Of a DNA stretch of 64,000 nucleotides, positions 9,564 to 18,326 are shown in pieces. The position numbers and the translations under genes were made by a program. Under the pieces are notes generated by a model. That model worked only from the letters and a program-made list of their open reading frames with translations, was not told the DNA's origin and did not search any database. Positions within the stretch are counted from its first letter, which is position 1, and each line of letters begins with the position of its first letter. Origin of the DNA: Thioalkalivibrio sulfidiphilus HL-EbGr7 (lineage in GTDB: Bacteria > Pseudomonadota > Gammaproteobacteria > Ectothiorhodospirales > Ectothiorhodospiraceae); assembly GCF_000021985.1 (NCBI RefSeq), contig NC_011901.1, positions 3,358,501 through 3,422,500 of the forward strand, read 5' to 3'.

Positions 9564-9997
9564 TTGCCTACGGCAGCAAGGTGCGCATGCACTACACCAT
9601 CGCCCTGGAAGACGGCATGGTGGCCGATACCACCGAGGGCGAGGCACCCTTCGAGTTCGTCATGGGTGCCGGCGACCTGGAGGAAGGCCTTGAACTGGCG
9701 CTGATCGGTCTCGAACCCGGCGACAAGCAGACCCTCACGCTCACCCCCGACCAGGCCTTCGGCTACCCCAGCCCCGCCGCCGTGCAGGACATGCCCCGGT
9801 CCGACTTCCCCCCGAACATGCAACTCAAGCCCGGCCTGATCGTCACCTTCTCCACCCCCACCGGCGACGAACTGCCCGGCACCATCATGGAAGTGGACAA
9901 GGACACCGTTAAGGTGGACTTCAACCACCCCCTGGCCGGCCACGAGATCACCTACTCGGTGGAGATCCTTGACGTGGGGACGGGGATGGCCCCTTAA
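9560..9997 (+). CDS. fkpB: FKBP-type peptidyl-prolyl isomerase, SlpA/FkpB type
   Basis: This 145-residue protein has the SlyD/SlpA layout: an FKBP core beginning VRMHYTIALEDGMVADTT, then FEFVMGAGDLEEGLELAL, with the insert-in-flap chaperone domain in the middle (about 65-125). Such proteins isomerise X-Pro bonds and bind unfolded chains in the cytoplasm. There is no SlyD-like histidine-rich tail. It overlaps lspA by four bases. The order lspA-fkpB-ispH is conserved. Confidence 0.93.
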   Translation: MIAYGSKVRMHYTIALEDGMVADTTEGEAPFEFVMGAGDLEEGLELALIGLEPGDKQTLTLTPDQAFGYPSPAAVQDMPRSDFPPNMQLKPGLIVTFSTPTGDELPGTIMEVDKDTVKVDFNHPLAGHEITYSVEILDVGTGMAP

Positions 9998-9998
9998 A

Positions 9999-10146
9999 GG
10001 CAGTGGCTAGTCTCAAGTGGCAAGGCCCCCTCCCCAACCCTCCCCCGCAAACGGGAGAGGGGGGCTTTATTCCCTCTCCCTCAGGGAGAGGGTTAGGGTG
10101 AGGGTGGTTTCCCTTGCCACTTGAAACTCGCCACTAGCTACTGCTT
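9999..10146. repeat. Nested palindrome, AGTGGCTAGTCTCAAGTGGC family with CCCTCTCCC core
   Basis: The outer arms (9999-10025 and 10111-10146) pair with a few mismatches. The core holds GGGAGAGGG and CCCTCTCCCTCAGGGAGAGG words, a CCCTCACCCTAACCCTCTCC type known from many proteobacterial spacers. A second copy of the same composite lies at 32508-32633. It fills the fkpB-ispH spacer. Confidence 0.8.
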
Positions 10147-10214
10147 TCAATATTCATTCCCGACCCCTTTAATGGGACAATAGCTACCCGTTCCAACACC
10201 ACCGGTCATTTCCC

Positions 10215-11147
10215 ATGCAAGTCATTCTCGCCAACCCCCGCGGCTTCTGCGCCGGCGTGGACCGCGCCATCGACATCGTTGAGCGTGCCCTCACCCTGTT
10301 TGGCAAACCCATCTACGTGCGACACGAGGTGGTGCACAACAAGTTCGTGGTGGAGGACCTCCGCAACAAGGGCGCGGTGTTCGTGGAGGAACTGGACGAG
10401 GTACCCGACGGCGCCACGGTGATCTTCAGCGCCCACGGCGTGGCGCGCAGCGTGGTCCAGGAGGCAGAACGGCGCGGCCTGCGGGTGTTCGACGCCACCT
10501 GCCCCCTGGTGACCAAGGTGCACATGGAAGTGGATCGCCATGCCCGGCGTGGCGAGGAAGTGATCCTCATCGGCCACGCCGGACACCCGGAGGTGGACGG
10601 CACCCTGGGTCAGTACGACCGCAGCCACGGCGGCGAGATGTACCTGGTTGAAACGGTTGAGGATGCCGAACGCATCCAGATCAGAAACCCGGATGCCCTG
10701 GCCTACGTCACCCAGACCACCCTGTCGGTGGATGACACCCTGGACATCATCGAGACACTGAAAAATCGATTCCCGAACATCCAGGGCCAGAAGCGGGATG
10801 ACATCTGCTACGCCACCCAGAACCGCCAGGATGCCGTGAAGCAGCTGGCCTCGGAATGCGACCTGTTCCTGGTGGTGGGCTCACCCAACAGTTCCAACTC
10901 CAACCGGTTGCGGGAGATCGCCGAGAAGCTGGGCGTGGAGGCCTATCTGGTGGACAACGCCGGTCAGATCGAGGATCGGTGGCTGGAGGGCAAGACCCGG
11001 GTGGGTGTTACCGCCGGGGCATCTGCGCCAGAACTGCTGGTGCAGGAGGTGGTGGAACATCTCCGCGCTAATGGCATGAATACCGTCACCGAACACGGTG
11101 GCACGCGCGAGAACATCGTATTCAGCCTGCCCAAGGCTTTACGTTGA
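10215..11147 (+). CDS. ispH: 4-hydroxy-3-methylbut-2-enyl diphosphate reductase
   Basis: IspH (LytB) is the last enzyme of the MEP isoprenoid pathway and carries an Fe-S cluster. The 310-residue protein has the three cluster cysteines: C12 in [14 protein letters not shown]96 in [10 protein letters not shown] and C198 in [26 protein letters not shown] and [19 protein letters not shown] are also intact. This is the functional copy. Fragments of the same gene are found downstream at 11923-11962 and 12789-13140. Confidence 0.97.
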
Positions 11148-11168
11148 GCGTTCAGATCCGCGCCTCGA

Positions 11169-11609
11169 TCATACCGACGAGGGCATTTCCGTTTCGAAAG
11201 GATTCAGGACCGTTACATGGCCGAGGGTCTGCCCATGCTGAAGATCCTCAGACAGCAGATACTGGCTGGCGGAGCGATTTGCGGCACCTACAATGAGGGC
11301 ATCCCACCAGGACAGCCGATACCTGCTCTCAATATCCCAGGCCATCTCCAGCACGGCCGAATCGATTTGGATTGGCTGCCAGGAAATCAGATCCCTGATG
11401 TCCGCACTAGCCGATTCAGGGCTCATACCCGGAGTCAATCTGCGCGTAACGGCCTGGTAATACTCCTGCAACACCTGGTAACTCAACCGCCCCACTCCTT
11501 GAGTCCAAAGGACTCCTAACCAGTCAGCCGCCACCTTCTGTTTGAGTGGCTCGCTGCTGTCGCGCGCGTAAACAAGGACGTTCGTATCAACGAAGTACAG
11601 ATCGGTCAT
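11169..11609 (-). CDS. vapC: PIN-domain toxin, VapC type
   Basis: This 146-residue PIN-fold ribonuclease keeps the acidic residues expected in the active site: D8 in YFVDTNVLVY, the aspartate of WWDALIVGAA, and SEDLQHG near the C-terminus. VapC toxins cut tRNA or rRNA when the antitoxin is degraded. The start lies 23 bases inside the antitoxin gene, giving a coupled antitoxin-toxin pair. It lies tail to tail with ispH, in an insertion between ispH and pilE. Local GC and codon use are less extreme than in ispH, which suggests transfer. Confidence 0.88.
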   Translation of the reverse strand: MTDLYFVDTNVLVYARDSSEPLKQKVAADWLGVLWTQGVGRLSYQVLQEYYQAVTRRLTPGMSPESASADIRDLISWQPIQIDSAVLEMAWDIESRYRLSWWDALIVGAANRSASQYLLSEDLQHGQTLGHVTVLNPFETEMPSSV

Positions 11610-11829
11610 AGAGCGCTTCCCTGGCAGGATACCTCTCTCCGGCTTTCTTTAACGCCTTGATAGGTCGCCTGGTGAATCGTTCATAAGCTGCCAGGCGATC
11701 CGATTCCTGCTCCCGTCGTTCCTGCAGGAGCCTTCCCACCAAACGAGACACACTCACACCGCGACGTGCGGCCTCAATCCTTGCCCAACGCGCCGTCTCT
11801 TCGTCCAGAGTGATGGTGACATTTTTCAT
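11587..11829 (-). CDS. vapB: Ribbon-helix-helix antitoxin, partner of VapC-like toxin
   Basis: The start at 11829 gives MKNVTITLDEETARWARIEA, a typical ribbon-helix-helix N-terminus, then a helical region ending RRGVSVSRLVGRLLQERR and a C-terminal tail for toxin binding. Length is 80 residues. A longer in-frame start at 11865 adds 12 residues that do not look like the family. A palindrome immediately upstream (11831-11847) is a likely autoregulatory operator. Confidence 0.85.
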   Translation of the reverse strand: MKNVTITLDEETARWARIEAARRGVSVSRLVGRLLQERREQESDRLAAYERFTRRPIKALKKAGERYPAREALYDRSVLR

Positions 11830-11830
11830 G

Positions 11831-11847
11831 AACACAAAATTAGTGTT
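11831..11847. promoter_or_regulatory. Candidate operator of the first vapBC pair
   Basis: AACAC-N7-GTGTT lies directly in front of the antitoxin start. Ribbon-helix-helix antitoxins usually bind such short inverted repeats and repress their own operon. Only the symmetry and position are seen. Confidence 0.5.
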
Positions 11848-11922
11848 ACACGAGGGCCGTGTCAATACATACGACCATGCACGCCCCCTTGGTCCCTCGC
11901 AACCGTAGGCAACTGATGCTTC

Positions 11923-11989
11923 TTCAGCCTGCCCAAGACTTTACTTTGAGCACTCAGATTCGATTTGGATTGGCTGCCAGGAAATCCCA
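11923..11989 (+). pseudogene. Chimeric remnant: ispH tail joined to a vapC fragment
   Basis: Positions 11923-11962 match the 3' end of ispH and its downstream bases (compare 11123-11160: CAGCCTGCCCAAGGCTTTAC against CAGCCTGCCCAAGACTTTAC). They are followed at once by GATTTGGATTGGCTGCCAGG (from 11964), which is an internal piece of the first toxin gene (11366 onward). This looks like the scar of a tandem duplication of the ispH-tail/toxin unit followed by deletion. Confidence 0.75.
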
Positions 11990-12014
11990 TCCTTTGGATC
12001 TACCTTCCCCTCGA

Positions 12015-12419
12015 TCAGGCGTCAGGCGAGATCACGTGCACCGTTGGAAAATAGGTGCGATAGCGGCGTGTATCACGGGTGAGTAAGGGAAGTTCTGCCA
12101 CTGCGGCGTGAGCGCCGATGAAGAAATCAGGCAGGACATTGTGCTTCATACCGCCCTTCCTGCGATAGCGCATGAAGGCCTTGCCCGCCAGGAAAAGAGC
12201 GGCCCGGGGGATCTCCATAAACCGGAGTTGTAGATCGGAGACGACTGTTTCCAGTTCTTCCACCTGCTCAAAAGCAAGGGACAACTCCGCATATACAATC
12301 GGATTGATGGCCAGTTCATGGGCAGCGGATAACTGGCGCAATCGCGTGACGGACCATTCCGCCCACTGTGGATCGTCCTCCAGCACGTCAATGAGGACGT
12401 TCGTATCGACAAGTACCAC
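12015..12419 (-). CDS. vapC: PIN-domain toxin, VapC type (second pair)
   Basis: This 134-residue PIN protein starts at GTG (complement of 12417-12419), directly after the antitoxin TAA. D5 in VLVDTNVLIDVL, the central acidic stretch and LLTRDTRRYRTYFP at the end fit VapC. The FFIGAHAAV segment occupies the place where the third acidic site is expected, and it reads PDFFIGAHA with the aspartate kept. A site-specific RNase role is inferred from the family. It forms an operon with the AbrB-like gene upstream. Confidence 0.87.
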   Translation of the reverse strand: MVLVDTNVLIDVLEDDPQWAEWSVTRLRQLSAAHELAINPIVYAELSLAFEQVEELETVVSDLQLRFMEIPRAALFLAGKAFMRYRRKGGMKHNVLPDFFIGAHAAVAELPLLTRDTRRYRTYFPTVHVISPDA

Positions 12420-12668
12420 TTACGCTTCTCCGCGCAGCAGTTCCATCAGCTCATCTGTTCTCCACTTGACAGTCGCCCGGCCACGGGCCTGTTCGAACCG
12501 GTCCCGAACGAGCGCCTTGCGCCGCCCCCGCCCCTGCACCTTACGAATAATGATCTGGCCTTGCTCATCAACGTCAAAGTCAATCTGACTGCCAGGACCG
12601 AGCCCCAGGCTTTCCCGAACCTTCTTGGGAATGGTCACCTGACCCTTGCTTGTCAGCCTATGGCTCAT
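12420..12668 (-). CDS. vapB: AbrB/MazE-type antitoxin (second pair)
   Basis: The start at 12668 gives MSHRLTSKGQVTIPKKVRES, the SpoVT/AbrB swapped-hairpin signature, followed by LGLGPGSQIDFDVDEQGQII. Length is 82 residues. The C-terminal half is basic and helical and probably wraps the toxin. An earlier in-frame start at 12719 would run through the palindromic operator and is less likely. TAA is followed directly by the toxin GTG. Confidence 0.86.
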   Translation of the reverse strand: MSHRLTSKGQVTIPKKVRESLGLGPGSQIDFDVDEQGQIIIRKVQGRGRRKALVRDRFEQARGRATVKWRTDELMELLRGEA

Positions 12669-12688
12669 GGGATGTGTCCTCCTACCCA

Positions 12689-12713
12689 GTATTACATTTT
12701 CACAATGTAATAC
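12689..12713. promoter_or_regulatory. Candidate operator of the second vapBC pair
   Basis: A perfect 10-bp inverted repeat GTATTACATT-N5-AATGTAATAC lies 20 bases upstream of the AbrB-type antitoxin start. It is AT-rich in a GC-rich neighbourhood. An autorepression site is the likeliest reading. Confidence 0.6.
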
Positions 12714-12788
12714 CCGCAATATCGCTAAAGCAACAGAATCAACTGGTCAATAAATCTTGATCCCTTGCCCTTGACACCTGGCAGTCAG

Positions 12789-13140
12789 CACCCTGGGCCA
12801 GCACTACCGCAGCCACGGCGGTGAGATGTACCTGCTGGAACGTTCGAGGACGCCGCTAAACTGCTGGGCTCGGAATGCGACCTGTTCCTGGTGGTGGGCT
12901 CACCCGACCGTTCCAATTCCAACCGGCTGCGGGAGATCGCCGAGAAGCTGGGGCTATCTGGTGGACAATGCCGGTCAGATCGAAGAGCGCTGGCTTGAGG
13001 GCAAGACCTGGGCGGGCGTTACCGCTGGCGCATCGGCGCCGGAACTGCTGGTGCAGGAGGTGGTGGAACATCTCAAGGCGAGTGGCGTGAACACCGTAAC
13101 AGAACATGACGGTAAAATAGAAACCATCACTTTTCCCTGA
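12789..13140 (+). pseudogene. ispH: Degenerate second copy of the ispH 3' half
   Basis: The stretch begins at the codons for [15 protein letters not shown] of ispH, then lacks about 160 bp of the gene, resumes at [12 protein letters not shown] and runs to the end. A short deletion near 12950 (GAAGCTGGGGCTATCTGG against the longer intact form) breaks the frame. The ending (GKIETITFP then TGA) differs from the intact gene, so the copy may come from a relative rather than from a recent duplication. It cannot make IspH because the N-terminal third and two cluster cysteine regions are gone. Confidence 0.9.
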
Positions 13141-13207
13141 CCAAGTCACTACGCTGACAGTTTTATCTTTTGGATTTAACATTCCGCCGTTAGCCACCTA
13201 AACAGCA

Positions 13208-13222
13208 GTGATCGAAGATCAC
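13208..13222. other. Hairpin after pilE
   Basis: GTGATC-GAA-GATCAC is a perfect short hairpin 24 bases beyond the pilE stop. There is no strong T-run, so its role as a terminator is uncertain. Confidence 0.35.
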
Positions 13223-13245
13223 ACTTTCTGAACACATGTCTTCTA

Positions 13246-13671
13246 TCAGCGCCAGCAATTCGGATTCGTTGCTGGATCTGGTGTGCGTGCACCTGCTTGG
13301 TTGAGTGTCAGAGTGCCACACCCATGACCCACTTGCGGCCCTGTTGGCGTTGCTGTCAATGTGTAGGTATTCGCAGTGATATTGCCCAGCGTTAGGTTGT
13401 AAGCAGTAGTATTACCATCTTTTGGAGACGCGCTGAATGGCAGATTGCCCGTTGTAAGTCCGGCGAATGAGTTATTCAGCGTGTATTGCCGTTCCATCCA
13501 CTGGGCAAGCTCCATCAGGTCTGCCTGCGCCGTTGCCATGCGAGTATCCTGCACATGCCGGGTATAGGATGGGTAAGCTATGGCGGCGATGATGCCGATG
13601 ATCACCACCACGATCATCACTTCGATCAGCGTGAATCCGCTCGTTCTTTGTTGGTAGCGTTGCTGGCTCAT
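13246..13671 (-). CDS. pilE: Type IV minor pilin PilE
   Basis: This 141-residue prepilin has cleavage expected after G12 (RTSG/FTLIEV), the Glu at +5 and a hydrophobic N-terminal helix. Two cysteines near the C-terminus (HGCGTLTL and NPNCWR) could form the D-region disulfide. It is the last gene of the minor pilin operon and overlaps pilY2 (ATGA). By analogy with Pseudomonas, PilE is a minor subunit that helps start pilus assembly rather than the main fibre subunit. Confidence 0.92.
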   Translation of the reverse strand: MSQQRYQQRTSGFTLIEVMIVVVIIGIIAAIAYPSYTRHVQDTRMATAQADLMELAQWMERQYTLNNSFAGLTTGNLPFSASPKDGNTTAYNLTLGNITANTYTLTATPTGPQVGHGCGTLTLNQAGARTPDPATNPNCWR

Positions 13672-13988
13672 CTCCTAACCCTCGATGATATCGTCACTTC
13701 AACCAGCTCGGGCAAGCGATCATGCTTGCCTTCGTTTATCTTGAACTGCACATCCATCCCTAGCCGTAGGTATCCGAGCACGGTCGGCGCAACAGCGGGG
13801 TGACCGTTTAATACCATGCGTGCCGGAACGCGATATTCCCTATCTGAGATCACGATGGTCATGCGATCCTGATTGATACCATCTATGGTACCTCTCTCCT
13901 GCGACAAATCATCCGCATGGACAAGTGACAAACCACTTATCAAGAGAAGGAGTAGGAGCAACACAGCTTGAGCTATCCCGTGATTCAT
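13668..13988 (-). CDS. pilY2: PilY2-like small exported protein
   Basis: This 106-residue protein has a clear signal peptide (LLLLLLISGLSLVHA) and a small beta-rich domain (GTIDGINQDRMTIVISDREY and LRLGMDVQFKI). GGAGGTGAC precedes the ATG. Its place between pilY1 and pilE is exactly that of pilY2 in Pseudomonas aeruginosa, and its size and architecture agree. Sequence similarity is hard to judge by eye. Its function is unknown beyond association with the pilus locus. Confidence 0.7.
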   Translation of the reverse strand: MNHGIAQAVLLLLLLLISGLSLVHADDLSQERGTIDGINQDRMTIVISDREYRVPARMVLNGHPAVAPTVLGYLRLGMDVQFKINEGKHDRLPELVEVTISSRVRR

Positions 13989-14009
13989 GTCACCTCCAAA
14001 GCCCGACCA

Positions 14010-17000
14010 TCAACGCAACTGCCGCCAGGATTGGCGACCAGAGGCCTGTCCACCTGGCAGGCCACGAAGGTCATCACCCTGACCACCGAAAATATGGTCG
14101 ATGCCCGTGTCCGGGTTCAGAACGGTTGTTGGCTTCTCGCCCCCGCCGAAACCGACACCGCTGACGGGTAAGTTATTCACATAATCTCCGCTATCGAACA
14201 CACCATCCTGGTCAAGATCAAACACGGTGTAAGGTACTGCCCCGCCAGTAGCGAGCATGATGTCCATCAGGAAGCCACGGCGGCCAGTACCACAAGGATC
14301 CTCGTCAGGAATCATTGTTGCAAATCGAACGCGCTCACCAACGGGCCCAGAGGGAAATGTGGGCTCACTGATGACCCGTTCACCCTGGTTGTTGCCCTCA
14401 TAGACCAGATCCAGATACCAACCCTTGTCAGCTGTAGTCACTGTCTCTTCGGACACTTGCCGCAGCGTATAGGTCACATCCCCATCTGACGTGGTGAATG
14501 TTTGATCACCCTGCCACACGATCACCTGTTCTACGAGATCATTTCGACTAGAGATGGCGGCACCATTCTGATCCTTTAGTCCATAGAGACTCTGAACCTG
14601 TGGGGCAGTCAAATCACCATCCTGTGTTCTAAAGTAACTACCGGTACCAAAGAGAACCATGAGCGTACCCTGTTCAGTGGGATGCGCGGTCACCTGGGCC
14701 CTTGCCGTAATTGGCTGAGGTACATCACTGGCATCACGCGCCTGGAAAAGCACCGAGCGATTTCCGGCGTTATTCCATTGATTGGGGTTAGTCGACGACA
14801 CGTCGAAGCGCCACATCCGCCCTTGGAGATCTCCTGCGTATACAAGCCGCGCATTGAGATCGCCACTGGGCGCGTCAGTCACCACCACGGGCGCCAAGCC
14901 ATTCGGCGTCGTGCTGTTCCCCACCCCCGTATCCACAAATACATAGGATGACGGATTGCCAATGGGTACGATAAACAGACCGGCGGTGTGATTGGCACTG
15001 TTGTAGCCGTTTCCAAACACGGCTGCCCACTGTCCGTTTCGCATGCGCACGATAGATGGATTCGTCACACCATAACCCAGCCCAGGGTGGGTGAATTCCC
15101 AAAGCACCTTGGATTCATCGAAGTTCGTAGGGTCTGTGACGTCCAACGCAAAGACCGTCCGTCCGCCGGCACCCATGGTACCGATAAGCACAGTCTTCCA
15201 ACTCCCACCGACATAAACATCACCAATGGTCGCAGCGCCATCCACGAAGTATCTGTGGGCGTAGTCCGGATCCATCAGGCGATTGATCCGGGCATGCTGG
15301 TGCCCGGTTTCCGGCAAAAGAAGCTCGGAAGGCATGTAAGCGAAGAGTTCTCCTCCGGTGGTGCCATGGAAGGCGTGCAGCAATCCATCGTTTGCCCCGA
15401 CATAAATGGCCGATGGTCGCGAAGAATAAGGCGAGCTCGAACGGAATGTGCTGTAGGCCGAGCCCTCAGCACCAGGGAGCAGACTGTAACCCAGGTTCGG
15501 CCGGCCGACGAACTGTGGCGAGGAGTGCACGATGTCACCCAGAAGTCGCCGCTCTCCCAGAGGCGTAGTGCGACTGCGGAATTCCGTTACCGATTCTCCC
15601 CGCAGCCAGTCGATGCGGTCATCACCTCGGCCATCAAGGGAGTCGTCGGTGGCACGATTCAGTGCCGCCTGCTGTGCCGGGCTCAACTGGGCGAAATCAA
15701 ACGAAACGGCATTTCCGGTGGCACTGTTCGCCGTGTACAGGTTGCGCTCGGACGGCGTCATTGCGGCAAGCCGCGCTTCCGCATCCCAAGCAAGTGCGCC
15801 AACGCTGCCGTCACCCATAATCTGGAAGGCCTTCAGTTCACCGGTCCAGTCGCCGCTGCGAAAGCCCGCGAGATAAAGCAAGGTATCTGCCTGAATGACT
15901 GCAGCGCTGGCGGCCGCTGAGGTGGCCGAATCCTCTACTCGCCCGATGATGTCTTCCAAGACCTGCGCCAACTCGTTGGCGAAAGCGACAGGGTTCTGGG
16001 CGCTGAAGAATCCGCCGCGGCTGTTAACTCCAGCATGCAATAGATCATCAATTTTTGCTGGGTCACTATTGTACGGATCAGGCCAGTTGATTGCCGTGCC
16101 GTCCGTTACTGCCTGCCAAGCATCATCGGGATCAACGGATCCTGTTACCCCCAAACCAATACCATAGGTCACCATATGCTGCCAAAATGCAGGGTTACGG
16201 GCGTTGCTAGGGACGTTGTTATCCATATCCGGCCGCAGATCGTTCTTCCAGTAATACATGGCCACGTCTGCGAGTGTACGCGAGACGCCATCCCGGAACG
16301 GATCACTTGGAACGTACTGGAAGTTATCGCCGTTCGGGTTTACATGAAGCGGCCCGGACGAGTTATCGGCATTGCCAATTGCATCAGAGGGATTAGGACC
16401 ATTCCAGTATCCATCCGTCATCAAGATGGCAAAGCTCTGACGGCAGCTCAGATCTTCACCGCCTGATAAACCAGGAGTCGTACTCCAAGGGCCGCGACTG
16501 TCACTTCGCCGGAAATACTCACCCGCAGCCTCAAGTGATCTTCTTAGTGGCGTTCCGGCCGCGGGGATGTCTCGGTCATAGAGCAAATCGAAGAAAGCCT
16601 GCCTGTCCGCGCCGGAAAAGGCGCGTACCCCGCGTACGATCTTTTCGGTTGTTACCCCATCGACACTCGAACTGCCCGCATTGATCGTACCGTAACCGAC
16701 ACGCATATTTTCCGGTTGCTCGGCAAAGGCCAGGCCGATGCCCCCGCGTGCCGCGAGGATTCGCGAGCGATAGTATGTGTACCAGTTTGCGAAGTTTTGT
16801 ATCTCTTCGTCATATGTACAGGTGGCAGTCGCTGCGCTAGCACAATCGGTCCGATTCTCACGTCCGTGATCCGTGTAAAAGGGGGTGTCTGATCGTATCT
16901 CGACCCTCTCGTAATTACTGAAGTCGTAGCCATCAGAACCGTCGTGCCAATAATAGACAGCCGGCCAGAATGTCTGAGTCGCAGTGAAAGTCGCACAGCC

Positions 17001-17555
17001 TGAAAAATTAAATGTACCGCTGACATCACGCGTAATGGTGCTACAACGTCGCCAACTACCATTGCGTGTATTGTTAGCCGTGAGATTACGACTCCCTCGC
17101 GCTGGGCGCATCGGATTGTGCAGCGCGGCAGATGGGTTGGCATTGGGCATTGACCCGCTACCATCTGCCCTAGGCCAGGGACTATAGGTCACACCTGGAT
17201 CATAGTAGACGGTGTTTCCAACAGGAGATCGCGCGAACGCGTTGTAAGGGTCGTCAGCAAAGGTCGGCGCTCTGTCCGTGTAATTCCCGCTGCTGTATAG
17301 GTTATCTATGCGGCCGTAGACGTAGTAAGCGGCATTACTGATATGCTGATCAGGCATGATTTCCCAATGCATCGAACCCGAGTCGTCCAGGATGAACATG
17401 ATGTTCGGATCAATACTCGTTGTCAGGAACAATGGGACATTCGCAATATTTACGTTTGCCTGTGCGAGACCCGGAGACACGGTCATAAGGGCACAAGCCA
17501 TTCCCGCCAGAGCGGCCTGAGCACGCTTAACCCACTTGTTATCTTTGCACCTCAT
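14010..17555 (-). CDS. pilY1: Type IV pilus tip adhesin/assembly factor PilY1
   Basis: PilY1 sits at the pilus tip and controls extension, surface sensing and attachment. The start at 17555 (MRCKDNKWVKRAQAAL) has GGGGAG eight bases upstream; upstream in-frame ATGs at 17561 and 17609 are worse placed. The 1181-residue protein has a signal peptide ending near PGLAQA, a von Willebrand A-like domain starting NIMFILDDSGSMHWE, and a C-terminal beta-propeller (from about 620). A calcium-loop-like motif DLDQDGVFDSGDY lies close to the C-terminus, at the place expected for the PilY1 calcium site. GC and codon use are visibly lower and more mixed than in the housekeeping genes. Confidence 0.94.
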   Translation of the reverse strand: MRCKDNKWVKRAQAALAGMACALMTVSPGLAQANVNIANVPLFLTTSIDPNIMFILDDSGSMHWEIMPDQHISNAAYYVYGRIDNLYSSGNYTDRAPTFADDPYNAFARSPVGNTVYYDPGVTYSPWPRADGSGSMPNANPSAALHNPMRPARGSRNLTANNTRNGSWRRCSTITRDVSGTFNFSGCATFTATQTFWPAVYYWHDGSDGYDFSNYERVEIRSDTPFYTDHGRENRTDCASAATATCTYDEEIQNFANWYTYYRSRILAARGGIGLAFAEQPENMRVGYGTINAGSSSVDGVTTEKIVRGVRAFSGADRQAFFDLLYDRDIPAAGTPLRRSLEAAGEYFRRSDSRGPWSTTPGLSGGEDLSCRQSFAILMTDGYWNGPNPSDAIGNADNSSGPLHVNPNGDNFQYVPSDPFRDGVSRTLADVAMYYWKNDLRPDMDNNVPSNARNPAFWQHMVTYGIGLGVTGSVDPDDAWQAVTDGTAINWPDPYNSDPAKIDDLLHAGVNSRGGFFSAQNPVAFANELAQVLEDIIGRVEDSATSAAASAAVIQADTLLYLAGFRSGDWTGELKAFQIMGDGSVGALAWDAEARLAAMTPSERNLYTANSATGNAVSFDFAQLSPAQQAALNRATDDSLDGRGDDRIDWLRGESVTEFRSRTTPLGERRLLGDIVHSSPQFVGRPNLGYSLLPGAEGSAYSTFRSSSPYSSRPSAIYVGANDGLLHAFHGTTGGELFAYMPSELLLPETGHQHARINRLMDPDYAHRYFVDGAATIGDVYVGGSWKTVLIGTMGAGGRTVFALDVTDPTNFDESKVLWEFTHPGLGYGVTNPSIVRMRNGQWAAVFGNGYNSANHTAGLFIVPIGNPSSYVFVDTGVGNSTTPNGLAPVVVTDAPSGDLNARLVYAGDLQGRMWRFDVSSTNPNQWNNAGNRSVLFQARDASDVPQPITARAQVTAHPTEQGTLMVLFGTGSYFRTQDGDLTAPQVQSLYGLKDQNGAAISSRNDLVEQVIVWQGDQTFTTSDGDVTYTLRQVSEETVTTADKGWYLDLVYEGNNQGERVISEPTFPSGPVGERVRFATMIPDEDPCGTGRRGFLMDIMLATGGAVPYTVFDLDQDGVFDSGDYVNNLPVSGVGFGGGEKPTTVLNPDTGIDHIFGGQGDDLRGLPGGQASGRQSWRQLR

Positions 17556-17653
17556 TGCCATTTCTCCCCGGCATCCTCTCGCGATACCAGCAACCACTGA
17601 TGTCATCACCGACTCGTTCAGTTACACGAATTCCCTAATAGCTCAAGATTCGA

Positions 17654-17776
17654 TCACAGAATCATGACCTCATGTTTGTACACATAACAGCCCGCGTGCT
17701 CATTCTCTACAGGCACCCCGGAAATCCGACGGAAGACTACCTCTGAACCGGGCAACTGGGTCCTGTTCATGGTCAT
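17654..17776 (-). other. Possible 40-codon ORF in the pilX-pilY1 spacer
   Basis: The 276-base gap between pilX and pilY1 contains one short ORF in the operon direction (MTMNRTQLPGSEVVFRRISG, then 20 more residues). No good ribosome site, family or homologue is recognised. It could equally be leader sequence of pilY1. Nothing else is seen in the gap. Confidence 0.2.
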
Positions 17777-17831
17777 ATTCCGTCATATCCCTGGCCCTGA
17801 CGAACCCGCCACAACCCATCTAACGTCCCGG

Positions 17832-18326
17832 TCACTCGCATGTGCCGCCCGGTGAAAAATTGGAACGCAGGATCACCACGGCGGCATCAGATCCTCCAAC
17901 ACCCCGGGCTGTGATCGGATATATGCAGCGAAACACCGGCGGAAGCTCGCTGCCCAGTCGCTGGAACTGGGGCGGCCCGACGTGGAATACCGGCTGGGCT
18001 GCCAGCTGTTGACCATCCAACGTCACGGTGCCTGTCGCTGCACTCCCATCCCAGCTAGCGGGATTAGCAAGTTCAGTCGCGCTCAACAATGTCGCGGCAT
18101 TGTTCGCCACCCACTCTTCCGCTTCCCTGAGCGCTGCCTCTGCTGCCTGAAATGCAAGATTTCGGTCTCGCTCATTGCCGGCCATTCGCTCCTGTAGCGT
18201 CGTGGTCTGCATGGCGGTGACGCCGATGAGCGTCATCAACAGCAGGAACACTAGGGCGATGACCAAGGCCGACCCTGATTCGCGCCGGTCCTTACGCGTC
18301 ATCTCAAAGTTGTTCCAGTCAGTCAT
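17832..18326 (-). CDS. pilX: Minor pilin PilX
   Basis: This 164-residue protein has a class III-like pilin N-terminus (RRESGSALVIALVFLLLMTL) in which the +5 Glu is missing, as is usual for PilX/GspK-like tip subunits. MQTTTLQERMAGNERDRNLAFQAAEAAL is the conserved PilX_N helix (only part quoted matters: QERMAGNERDRNLAFQAAE). It overlaps pilW by four bases (ATGA). It is expected to form the tip complex with PilV, PilW, PilY1 and FimU. Confidence 0.92.
   Translation of the reverse strand: MTDWNNFEMTRKDRRESGSALVIALVFLLLMTLIGVTAMQTTTLQERMAGNERDRNLAFQAAEAALREAEEWVANNAATLLSATELANPASWDGSAATGTVTLDGQQLAAQPVFHVGPPQFQRLGSELPPVFRCIYPITARGVGGSDAAVVILRSNFSPGGTCE

Noticed and set aside
12826-13140. 104-residue ORF read as a gene
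   Set aside because: It contains a frameshift against ispH and joins two frames of the degraded copy; annotated as pseudogene.
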